Positions 1 to 5,498 are shown, numbered from the stretch's first letter. The stretch is DNA of 5,976 nucleotides from Pseudobdellovibrionaceae bacterium (GCA_913774795.1 CAJYIL010000409.1:1-5976), one strand, 5' to 3'. The notes: a model not told the origin generated them from the sequence alone. Translations and numbers: made by a program.

Positions 1-531
1 AACGACGCGATCGACGGCAAAGATTCGAAACTCAAGCCTGAAGACATGCAAAAAGCTCTTCAGACGATGCAAGAGTCGGCGATGAAAAAGGCGATGGAAG
101 CCGCCGGCGTAAATGAGAAAAAAGGCGAAGAATACCTCGCAGCGAACAAAGCAAAAGCGGGCTGGAAAGAAACAGCTTCAGGTCTCCAGTACAACGTTGT
201 GACTGAAGGTTCGGGCGAGTCTCCGAAAGACACCGACACCGTAAAAGTTCACTACACAGGCACACTCATCACGGGCGAAAAATTCGATTCGTCGCGCGAT
301 CGTAACGAACCAGCTGAATTCCCGGTCAACGGCGTTATCCCAGGCTGGACAGAAGCTTTGAAGCTCATGAAAAAAGGCGCTCGCTACAACCTCGCGATCC
401 CTTCAAAACTCGCTTACGGCCCTCAAGGTCGTCCGGGCATTCCGCCGAACTCGACACTCTTGTTCGACGTTGAACTCCTCGACATCAAAGCCGCGCCAGC
501 TCCTGAAGCCGGCGGCAAGAAGAAGAAGTAA
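1..531 (+). CDS. FKBP-type peptidyl-prolyl cis-trans isomerase, Mip/FkpA-like (5' end missing)
   Basis: This enzyme isomerises Xaa-Pro bonds and helps proteins fold; Mip/FkpA relatives act in the periplasm or on the outer membrane. The frame is open to the left edge, so the start and any signal peptide lie outside. The 176 visible residues begin with a Lys/Glu/Ala-rich helical part (about 1-55) resembling the dimerisation region of Mip/FkpA, including the KPEDMQKAL and AGWKETASGLQY stretches. The FKBP fold follows (about 65-165), with the expected active-site residues: HYTG Tyr, FDSS, the EFPVNGVIPGW segment with the pocket Val-Ile and Trp, LAYGPQG Tyr, and LLFDVELLDI with the pocket Phe. The protein ends in an Ala/Pro linker and a run of four Lys. 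A strong terminator follows, so it is the last gene of its transcript. The fold is near certain; cellular location and exact orthology cannot be decided from the fragment. Confidence 0.95.
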   Translation, partial: NDAIDGKDSKLKPEDMQKALQTMQESAMKKAMEAAGVNEKKGEEYLAANKAKAGWKETASGLQYNVVTEGSGESPKDTDTVKVHYTGTLITGEKFDSSRDRNEPAEFPVNGVIPGWTEALKLMKKGARYNLAIPSKLAYGPQGRPGIPPNSTLLFDVELLDIKAAPAPEAGGKKKK

Positions 532-560
532 TCGTCTCTTCAAAAGAGCGATCACGAAGG

Positions 561-589
561 AAGGCGGGCGTAACAGCTCGCCTTTTTTT
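561..589 (+). terminator. Intrinsic terminator of the FKBP gene
   Basis: A 9-bp stem (561-569 with 576-584, one G-T wobble) closes a 6-base loop and runs into seven T (583-589). It begins 29 bases after the FKBP stop codon. The layout is that of a rho-independent terminator and separates the FKBP gene from the lipoprotein gene. Confidence 0.9.
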
Positions 590-629
590 ATTCCTTTCGA
601 GTGCGTCTCATTTTGATACGTCGACAAAC

Positions 630-645
630 TGCACACGCGCGTACA
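630..645. promoter_or_regulatory. Possible enhancer-binding-protein dyad upstream of the sigma-54 promoter
   Basis: An imperfect 16-base dyad TGCACACGCGCGTACA (six of eight base pairs match) has a perfect 8-base palindromic core at 635-642. It is centred about 90 bases upstream of the predicted start of the sigma-54 transcript. That is the distance at which sigma-54 activators usually bind. Only position and symmetry support it; the activator is unknown and a chance palindrome is quite possible. Confidence 0.25.
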
Positions 646-701
646 GCGAACGGCACTTCTCCGCCGATTCGATTTCATCCCGAAGCTACGCGAGACCCGC
701 C

Positions 702-717
702 TGGCACCTTCGTTGCC
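702..717 (+). promoter_or_regulatory. Sigma-54 (-24/-12) promoter of the lipoprotein gene
   Basis: The sequence TGGCAC-CTTCG-TTGCC matches the RpoN consensus TGGCAC-N5-TTGCW except for the last base. The invariant GG (703-704) and GC (715-716) are separated by exactly 10 bases, and the preceding base is a pyrimidine. Counting from the -12 C, transcription should begin near 728. That gives an 18-base leader holding the ribosome binding site AGGGGG (734-739) and then the ATG at 746. The fit of promoter, leader, binding site and start codon makes chance less likely. Such a promoter needs an AAA+ activator that is not encoded in this window. Confidence 0.7.
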
Positions 718-733
718 TTTAGAGAAGGTATCC

Positions 734-739
734 AGGGGG
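734..739 (+). promoter_or_regulatory. Ribosome binding site deciding the lipoprotein start
   Basis: AGGGGG lies 6 bases before the ATG at 746 and is the clearest Shine-Dalgarno in the window. It favours this ATG over an in-frame ATG at 713, which has no such site, would lengthen the region before the signal peptide, and would lie upstream of the predicted transcription start. Confidence 0.75.
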
Positions 740-745
740 TTTGCC

Positions 746-1159
746 ATGAACAAAGGTCACAACGAATACATCGCGGTTCTCGTCGCCATCATCCTCGCGG
801 CCGTCCTCGCGTCAGGTTGTTCGACTCCGGCTCAAACCGGCAACGCCTATCAACATGAAACTCAGCCCGTCTCATACCCAGTTCCAGCGGGGGCGACAGC
901 CGCATCGACCGCTTCCCAGTCGTACTACCAGTGCATGAACGTGCTCACGCAATACGGCTACCAGCAGCAGTGTTATCAAGTTTCGAATCCTTATGCGACT
1001 TCGTACACGCAGTACACATACGCAAAGACGGGTTTCGCGAAGGTCACGGACGAACAAAAAGCCGCCGCTTATGCGGATTACCTTTCGTCCTTGGATGACG
1101 CCGCTGCGGCCGATATGAAGGCACAATACGACGCGCTCATCGCTCAATACTCGAAATAA
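746..1159 (+). CDS. Small Tyr/Gln-rich lipoprotein of unknown function
   Basis: The 137-residue precursor has a short charged N-terminus, a hydrophobic segment (about 9-22) and a lipobox LASGC with Cys25 as the lipidated residue. Ser26 at the +2 position would, by the enterobacterial Lol rule, send it to the outer membrane. The mature part is low in complexity and rich in Tyr (15), Gln, Ala, Ser and Thr. It contains two Cys (63 and 76) that could form a disulfide around a Gln-Tyr-rich stretch. The last 40 residues are Ala-rich and probably helical. I recognise no domain. It appears to be a single-gene unit, with its own sigma-54 promoter upstream and a terminator hairpin starting 16 bases after its stop, so it is probably produced under a specific condition rather than constantly. 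The lipoprotein assignment is firm; its role is unknown. Confidence 0.85.
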   Translation: MNKGHNEYIAVLVAIILAAVLASGCSTPAQTGNAYQHETQPVSYPVPAGATAASTASQSYYQCMNVLTQYGYQQQCYQVSNPYATSYTQYTYAKTGFAKVTDEQKAAAYADYLSSLDDAAAADMKAQYDALIAQYSK

Positions 1160-1174
1160 ATTCGAAGACCGGCT

Positions 1175-1197
1175 AAGCTCACCAACGTGAGCTTTTT
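1175..1197 (+). terminator. Terminator-like hairpin overlapping the EEP gene start
   Basis: A perfect 8-bp stem (AAGCTCAC at 1175-1182 with GTGAGCTT at 1187-1194) closes a 4-base loop and runs into five T (1193-1197). It begins 16 bases after the lipoprotein stop and has the shape of a rho-independent terminator. The GTG that opens its 3' arm is the probable start codon of the next gene, so the hairpin could also hide that start in any read-through transcript. Confidence 0.7.
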
Positions 1198-2221
1198 CTC
1201 TTCGCAAAAATTGAGATTCGTCGAATTCAACGTCGAGAACTTGTTTCTTTATCTCGATCATTTCAACGGCCAGGATCTTGCCACGATCAACGAGCGAGAT
1301 TGGCAGTCCTTGACCTCCTCCATCGTCGGAAACAAACGAATCGAACACGTGAGAGCGTTGGCTCGCACCGTTCTCGATATCGACCCCGATATCCTCATGC
1401 TGTGCGAGGTGGGCGGAGTTGAATCGCTTGCAAACTTTTCGCGTCTCTTCCTCCACGACCGCTACGCGCCTCATTTGATCGAGGGCAACTCCGATCGGGG
1501 TATCGATCTCGGCTACCTCGTTAAAAAGTCTCTGCCGTTCAAGTATGATTTGTTGTCGCATAAACATCGCGCTCTTGATTTCTTGTATCCGCACGAGATT
1601 CAGTCGCAAGAAACCGGCTACGGTAATTTGCGGTCGGCGCGGCTTTCGTCTCACAAGTTTTCGCGCGATGTGCTCGAACTCCGGATGTACGAAGACGGGC
1701 AAGACGAGCCTGTTTGCATCGTTCTTCTCGTTCATTTGAAATCGCAGCTCGATCGCACCCGCATTGATCCGGGCGGGCGCGACCGACGAAGAGCCGAACT
1801 CGAAAAGCTCGTGACGATCTATAACGAGATCAACGATGAGTTCGGTGGGCGCGTGCCGATTCTCTTATCGGGCGATTTCAACGGCCGAGCTGGGCGACCT
1901 CCCGAACCTGAATTCGAGGCGCTCTACCAGCGCTCGAAGCTCGAAGATGTTCTGGAGGTCGCGGGCGTTGCGAAAGACGATCGCTACACGCATATGCAAC
2001 TTTCGATGTCGCGAAACCGGGTCGGGCACAACAAACAGCTCGATTATATTTTTATTCCGCCGCAACTGCACGCGCGTGTGAATAAAGAAGAGTCGTGGGT
2101 CTATCGGTATAAGGACGATTACGGGATGACGATGTTGGTCCCGCGTAACCTCAACGAGAAGCGTTTACTCGCGTCGGATCACTATCCCGTGATTTTGACT
2201 CTTGAGCCCGAAGCTCCGTGA
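1187..2221 (+). CDS. Endonuclease/exonuclease/phosphatase (EEP) family protein
   Basis: The 344-residue protein belongs to the metal-dependent hydrolase superfamily of exonuclease III, DNase I and inositol-phosphate phosphatases, which cut phosphodiester or phosphate-ester bonds. All the ordered motifs are present: FNVEN (14-18), the metal-binding Glu74 in DILMLCEVGG, HLKS (183-186), GDFN (229-232), LDYIFIP (285-291) and SDHYPV (330-335) with the catalytic Asp-His. There is no clear signal peptide, which suggests a cytoplasmic enzyme. The substrate (DNA, RNA or a small phosphate ester) cannot be told. The start is uncertain. The frame is closed upstream by the lipoprotein stop at 1157, and only GTG 1187 or TTG 1211 are reasonable starts. 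GTG lies inside a hairpin and neither start has a Shine-Dalgarno. The 3' end overlaps the convergent GNAT gene by 71 bases. Confidence 0.88.
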   Translation: MSFFSSQKLRFVEFNVENLFLYLDHFNGQDLATINERDWQSLTSSIVGNKRIEHVRALARTVLDIDPDILMLCEVGGVESLANFSRLFLHDRYAPHLIEGNSDRGIDLGYLVKKSLPFKYDLLSHKHRALDFLYPHEIQSQETGYGNLRSARLSSHKFSRDVLELRMYEDGQDEPVCIVLLVHLKSQLDRTRIDPGGRDRRRAELEKLVTIYNEINDEFGGRVPILLSGDFNGRAGRPPEPEFEALYQRSKLEDVLEVAGVAKDDRYTHMQLSMSRNRVGHNKQLDYIFIPPQLHARVNKEESWVYRYKDDYGMTMLVPRNLNEKRLLASDHYPVILTLEPEAP

Positions 2222-2981
2222 CTTGCGAAAGCGTTCGGTAGCCGAGCTTCTCGTACACGTGTTTCGTTTGCGCATTGGTGGCATCGGCGAATAAGACAGG
2301 AGTTCGTGAGTCTTGAAGGAGTCGGTGGGAGAGTCGATGCACGAGCGTGCTCGCGAAGCCGCGCCCTCGGTGCTGAGGATCGGTGTAGACCATACTCACG
2401 CGCGCCGACTTGGGGGTAAAGCCGCCAAGGGCTGTCATCGCGGTGACTTGGCTCGCTGAATTTTCCCAGACAAAAAGTTGCCGATGATCGAGATACTTCT
2501 GGATGGCCTCCTCGGCCTCCCGGGGCGACTCGTCGAGGTTTTGCTCGATCGCAAATTGCTGAGACCAAGCCGTGAGAATCTTTAAGTCACGGCTTGAAGC
2601 GGCCCGTAAAAGTCCGGCGCTGGGTTCGATCGGCATGAGTCGTTTCAGCGTCATGAAATTTTGTGCGCTTGCGACTCCATTCAGAAGCCCAGCGTGCTCT
2701 GACGGCAAAGTGACGGAGCGGAAAGCGTCTTGAGCGATGCGCGAGGTGAGGGCGGCCGCATCGGTCGAGGATGCCGCGCTGACGATCCAACGTTTGTTGG
2801 GCGCGCGAAGGGCCGCGCCTTGGTCAGTTGCAAGAAACAGCAGCGACGGCGTCTTGGTAAAACTCTTGGAGAGGGTGAGGACCGAGCTTAGAAGCAAGTT
2901 GTGGCGAATTTCATCTTTGAATAAGAAATCACGTGCTCGTTCCAGGAAGCTGTGAGCATCGGTGAATTCATAAACGCGCAT
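2151..2981 (-). CDS. GNAT family N-acetyltransferase
   Basis: The protein has 276 residues from the ATG at 2981; an in-frame GTG at 3017 would add 12. The C-terminal half (about 128-250) is a GCN5-related acetyltransferase domain. It has motif A, ARVSMVYTDPQHRGRGFAST, where QHRGRG (203-208) is the acetyl-CoA pyrophosphate loop, and a YEKLGY (243-248) motif B end. The N-terminal 125 residues look like the extra domain seen in longer GNATs; the stretch RARDFLFKDEIRHNLLLSSV resembles the start of such proteins. The acceptor substrate is unknown. About 20 polar residues follow the domain, and the codons for that tail are antisense to the last motif of the EEP gene. There is no Shine-Dalgarno at either start. 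The ATG is preferred because the residues after it begin a normal domain start and those before it are low in complexity (TTTT). Confidence 0.85.
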   Translation of the reverse strand: MRVYEFTDAHSFLERARDFLFKDEIRHNLLLSSVLTLSKSFTKTPSLLFLATDQGAALRAPNKRWIVSAASSTDAAALTSRIAQDAFRSVTLPSEHAGLLNGVASAQNFMTLKRLMPIEPSAGLLRAASSRDLKILTAWSQQFAIEQNLDESPREAEEAIQKYLDHRQLFVWENSASQVTAMTALGGFTPKSARVSMVYTDPQHRGRGFASTLVHRLSHRLLQDSRTPVLFADATNAQTKHVYEKLGYRTLSQVTELRAQESKSRDSDPTRVNASR

Positions 2982-2987
2982 GGTGTG

Positions 2988-3017
2988 ATTTGACGCGCGT
3001 TCCGTTGTCGTTGTCAC
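2988..3017 (-). promoter_or_regulatory. Weak candidate promoter of the GNAT gene
   Basis: On the minus strand, GTGACA (3017-3012) and TCAAAT (2993-2988) resemble -35 and -10 boxes with an 18-base spacer. The -10-like box is 6 bases before the ATG, so transcription would start at or next to the start codon. It lies back to back with the candidate phosphofructokinase promoter. This is a pattern match only. Confidence 0.25.
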
Positions 3018-3032
3018 GAGAAACGATACGAT
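3005..3032 (+). promoter_or_regulatory. Candidate promoter of the phosphofructokinase gene, possibly leaderless
   Basis: TTGTCG (3005-3010) and TACGAT (3027-3032) resemble sigma-70 -35 and -10 boxes with a 16-base spacer. The -10 box ends 6 bases before the ATG at 3039, which would put the transcription start on or beside the A of the start codon. No Shine-Dalgarno precedes the gene, which agrees with leaderless translation. Confidence 0.4.
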
Positions 3033-3038
3033 TGCGGT

Positions 3039-4070
3039 ATGAAAAGAATCGGTCTCTTAACTGGTGGCGGAGACGCGCCGGGATTAAACGGAATCATCGA
3101 AGCGGTTGTACGCTCGCTTCGCGAACAAGGTGTGACGGTCGTCGGAATCCAGGACGGCTTCGAAGGCGTCTTCGAGGGTCGAACGACGGAGCTTACAAGC
3201 GGGATCGTCGACGGCGCTCATCAAAAAGCGGGCACTCTTCTCGGCACGTCGAACAAGTCGTCGACCCAAGGTCGCGTTGAAGAATTCCAGAAGAAATTTG
3301 CGTCGCTGCAACTCGATGGCTTGATCGCGGCAGGTGGCGACGGAACATTTCAAGCGCTCGGTCGGGTCATTCACGGGCTGAAGATTATCGGAGTTCCGAA
3401 GACGATCGATAACGATTTGGCGGGCACCGATCTGACCTTCGGATTCGACACGGCCTGCGCGGTCGTCGCCGAGTCGGTCGATGCTTTGCGAGCGACCGCG
3501 AATGCGCACCGGCGCGTGATGATCGTCGAAGCGATGGGCCGCACGGCGGGGTGGATCGCCCTCGGTGGCGGCCTTGCCTCTTACGCCGACGCGATTTTGA
3601 TCCCTGAAAGACCGTTTGATCGCAAAGCGCTCGCGGATTTCTTGCGGCATCGTCGCGCCGCGGGCCACCGCGGTTGCATGATTGTCGCGTCAGAAGGCGT
3701 TGCGGCTGTCGGCGAGAAAGCATCGATCGCATTTCGAGTTCCGGGTTCGCCGCAAGCCGAACGCTTCGGTGGATTCTCCGAGCAGCTCGCGCGCTGGATC
3801 GAAAGTGAAGTCGACTGGGAGTCTCGCCACGTGGTGCTTGGGCACTTGCAACGCGCTCGTCATCCGACGACGACCGATCGCTTCTTGACGCTCATGATGG
3901 GCTACGAAGTGGCGCAGATGGTGAGAGAAAACGACTGGAACAAAGCGGTCGTCTACCGAGACGGTCAAGTCACGCGCGCACCGTTAAGCGATTTGATGAA
4001 GCCTGCGCGACTCGTCACGCCTGATCACAAGTGGGTGCAAGTTGCGCAATCGATGGGGATCTTTATCTAA
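3039..4070 (+). CDS. pfkA: 6-phosphofructokinase, probably ATP-dependent (group III type)
   Basis: It phosphorylates fructose 6-phosphate to fructose 1,6-bisphosphate in cytoplasmic glycolysis. The 343 residues match the PfkA family along their whole length: LTGGGDAPGLNG (7-18) for the nucleotide, GGDG (99-102), PKTIDND (120-126) with the catalytic Asp, MGR (166-168), SEG (218-220) and HLQR (269-272) for the sugar phosphate. The phosphoryl-donor residues are mixed. Gly102 (position 104 in E. coli) is typical of ATP enzymes, while Lys121 (position 124) is typical of pyrophosphate enzymes. This Gly/Lys combination is known from ATP-using actinobacterial members of the same clade, so ATP is the likelier donor. 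HLQRARHP replaces the usual HxQRGGxP after the sugar-binding Arg. The ATG is the first codon after a divergent intergenic gap of 57 bases and has no Shine-Dalgarno. The stop overlaps the convergent unknown gene by 8 bases. Confidence 0.93.
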   Translation: MKRIGLLTGGGDAPGLNGIIEAVVRSLREQGVTVVGIQDGFEGVFEGRTTELTSGIVDGAHQKAGTLLGTSNKSSTQGRVEEFQKKFASLQLDGLIAAGGDGTFQALGRVIHGLKIIGVPKTIDNDLAGTDLTFGFDTACAVVAESVDALRATANAHRRVMIVEAMGRTAGWIALGGGLASYADAILIPERPFDRKALADFLRHRRAAGHRGCMIVASEGVAAVGEKASIAFRVPGSPQAERFGGFSEQLARWIESEVDWESRHVVLGHLQRARHPTTTDRFLTLMMGYEVAQMVRENDWNKAVVYRDGQVTRAPLSDLMKPARLVTPDHKWVQVAQSMGIFI

Positions 4071-4680
4071 CGAGAGCCGAGAGCGCTGAACCAAACTGAC
4101 GAAGTTGTTCGGCCTGGGCACCTCGCGCCGACAAACACGCCTCGATGGATTTCAGCGCCTTGTCTTCGACGATCTCGACCTGAACGTAATTGTCTTTGCA
4201 CTTTTTCATGTCGGTCGAAGCCGGAGCCCGAAGATCGCTCGCCGCATTCTTCAAAGCATAGAATTGTTCGGCGGGTAGCGTGAGATTCACGCGGCTTCCC
4301 GCATTGGTCGCAAAGATCAAGTCGTAGCGATCATTGCGTTTCAAAACCCAAACTGATGAGAGCTGTTTTTTAATTCTAATTTTGTATTGAAAACCCTCGC
4401 TCGTCGCCGCCGACCAGTGAGCGATTTTTTTTCCGCCGATCGAAGCCGGCGCGCGGTCGCTGTCGGCTGTCAGGTCGTCTTCAAGAGGAAAGTTTTTGAT
4501 GTGAAGCCCTTTTGGCATGCCGGGCTCGCCTTTGAGAGGCTCAAGAAGTCCGACAAAGAGTGCGTTTTCGCCGGAGTACCCTTTTTCGACGCTCACCAGT
4601 TTATCCGACGCGATGACCGTCGAAACAACAAAGAGAACCGAAGCGAAGAAGAGAATGGAGATGGTTTTCGAAATCCGCAT
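4063..4680 (-). CDS. Exported protein of unknown function
   Basis: The 205 residues begin with a classical signal peptide: Arg2 and Lys5, a hydrophobic core ILFFASVLFVVSTV (about 9-22) and a likely signal peptidase I site after Ala24. There is no lipobox and no other membrane segment, so the mature product of about 181 residues should be periplasmic or secreted. It contains two Cys (161 and 182) that may pair, a basic stretch KIRIKKQ, a segment predicted to be strand-rich (about 95-135) and an Ala/Gln-rich helical C-terminus. I recognise no family. It is 58 bases downstream of the methyltransferase gene on the same strand, so the two may be co-transcribed. An AT-rich patch (4709-4719) could instead hold its own -10 box. 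The ATG lies in a perfect 12-base palindrome, there is no good Shine-Dalgarno close to it, and the gene contains an A8 run (Gly83-Lys84-Lys85-Ile86). Confidence 0.8.
   Translation of the reverse strand: MRISKTISILFFASVLFVVSTVIASDKLVSVEKGYSGENALFVGLLEPLKGEPGMPKGLHIKNFPLEDDLTADSDRAPASIGGKKIAHWSAATSEGFQYKIRIKKQLSSVWVLKRNDRYDLIFATNAGSRVNLTLPAEQFYALKNAASDLRAPASTDMKKCKDNYVQVEIVEDKALKSIEACLSARGAQAEQLRQFGSALSALVR
4397..4432 (+). terminator. Candidate plus-strand terminator, antisense within the unknown exported gene
   Basis: TCGCTC (4397-4402) pairs with GAGCGA (4419-4424). Inside this, GTCG (4403-4406) pairs with CGAC (4411-4414) around a CCGC loop, leaving a 4-base bulge. Eight T follow at once (4425-4432). 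This is a good rho-independent terminator shape for plus-strand transcription and is the first one after the phosphofructokinase stop, about 330 bases downstream. The T run is also the A8 stretch coding for lysines in the exported protein, so a coincidence with coding needs cannot be excluded. Confidence 0.45.
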
Positions 4681-4690
4681 GAGATCTCAT
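4679..4690. repeat. Perfect 12-base palindrome at a start codon
   Basis: ATGAGATCTCAT reads the same on both strands, and its minus-strand reading includes the ATG of the unknown exported gene. It could be an operator or a small hairpin-like element at the start, or chance. Confidence 0.35.
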
Positions 4691-4738
4691 CGGCACGACC
4701 ACCTCGACGTATAAATATGACGGGTCTAGATTCGTGCC

Positions 4739-5479
4739 TCAGAATGAGATGCGAGATGCAAAAGTCGAATCTCGTTTTGACGAAAATCCTTCTCTGATCT
4801 TCACATCGAACCCTTGCGATTTCAGTGCGCGTTTAAGGGTTCCGGTGCAAGCGTACGTGGACAAAACGCATTGCGGGCTGGCGGTCTTTTGTAAGAATTG
4901 ATTCAGGAAATCTTCGGTCCACAAATCCGGGGTCGTTTTTGAGCTGAACGCATCGAAACAGATGCAGCCGAATGGAGCCGAGAACGTCGTCTCGGGAGTC
5001 ATCTCTGCTCTGATCTGCCACGCGCCCGAGGCCACGGCTTTCGCGAGAGAATCTCTGACATCGTGGGCGTCGACGCGAATGGCTTCGGCGGTGCGGGTGA
5101 GAATCGAATCGTAAGTTGTCGCAAAATCGCGAGGGACATCATCCCGACGAGCGAGCCAGGCCTCGAAATAATGGCGGAGCTCGGGCACGATTTCGAAGCT
5201 TTCTCCGGCGACCGGACGTCCCGCTTTGGCCGCTATGGCCGTAGCTAAGATTTCAACGTAGCCGAGGCCGAGTCCCATGGAGAGAACGCGCTCGGGCGCA
5301 CCCTCGTCGGCGGCTTTCTGGATGGCGGTTCCGTAGATGTACATCGTCTCGGAGAATGCGCCCCTGAGGCTATGCATAGCCTCGGAGCACTCTTCTTTGG
5401 GAGCGTCGGGAGCGCCAATACGGGCGGTGAGAGAGCCGTCTTCAGTCGGGACAAATTGAAATTTGGTGTTTGTAAGCAC
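4739..5479 (-). CDS. mnmD: MnmC-type tRNA (5-methylaminomethyl-2-thiouridine)-methyltransferase, stand-alone
   Basis: The family uses S-adenosylmethionine to methylate nm5(s2)U to mnm5(s2)U at wobble position 34 of tRNAs. The 246 residues match the methyltransferase half of MnmC: the N-terminal TEDGSLTAR (12-20) and EAMHSLRGAFSET (33-45), the SAM-binding Gly-rich loop VLSMGLGLGYVEI (65-77), the acidic Glu96, CFDAFSSKTTPDLWT (174-188) with the conserved Asp176, LSTYACTGTLKRAL (206-219) and GFSSKRDSTFA (231-241). The FAD-dependent oxidase half of E. coli MnmC is absent, so the enzyme is the single-domain form. The start is a GTG, since the frame is closed by a stop at 5491-5489 and the next Met is at residue 35. 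There is no clear Shine-Dalgarno. It is divergent from a YhcC/YtqA-type radical SAM gene and may be co-transcribed with the exported protein gene downstream. The family is secure; the exact substrate is inferred from the family. Confidence 0.85.
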   Translation of the reverse strand: MLTNTKFQFVPTEDGSLTARIGAPDAPKEECSEAMHSLRGAFSETMYIYGTAIQKAADEGAPERVLSMGLGLGYVEILATAIAAKAGRPVAGESFEIVPELRHYFEAWLARRDDVPRDFATTYDSILTRTAEAIRVDAHDVRDSLAKAVASGAWQIRAEMTPETTFSAPFGCICFDAFSSKTTPDLWTEDFLNQFLQKTASPQCVLSTYACTGTLKRALKSQGFDVKIREGFSSKRDSTFASRISF

Positions 5480-5480
5480 G

Positions 5481-5498
5481 GCATTGGCTTACCAAGGC
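5481..5498. repeat. Imperfect dyad in the divergent methyltransferase/radical SAM intergenic region
   Basis: GCATTGG (5481-5487) and CCAAGGC (5492-5498) form a 7-base inverted repeat with one mismatch around a 4-base centre. It lies immediately before the GTG start of the methyltransferase gene. It could be an operator, or a hairpin in that gene's leader that limits translation. Confidence 0.35.

Noticed and set aside
642..647. TTGATA (613-618) with TACAGC (642-647) as a sigma-70 promoter of the lipoprotein gene
   Set aside because: The spacer is 23 bases, too long, and the sigma-54 element closer to the gene explains the start better.
403..753. Minus-strand open frame across the FKBP end, terminator and sigma-54 promoter
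   Set aside because: It runs through the FKBP coding end, a terminator and a promoter, and its product is low in complexity with Arg runs.
872..1735. Long open frame on the minus strand (287 codons) opposite the lipoprotein and EEP genes
   Set aside because: It lies opposite two genes with clear motifs, and its product is basic, Arg/Val-rich and without any recognisable domain. It is a shadow of the plus-strand codons.
2210..2250. Inverted repeat GAAGCTC / GAGCTTC between the EEP and GNAT ends, considered as a shared terminator
   Set aside because: The loop is 27 bases, no T run follows on either strand, and the repeat lies in GNAT coding sequence.
3084..3732. Two overlapping minus-strand open frames opposite the phosphofructokinase gene
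   Set aside because: The plus strand encodes the conserved catalytic motifs of phosphofructokinase along this whole stretch. The opposite products are Arg-rich with no family features.
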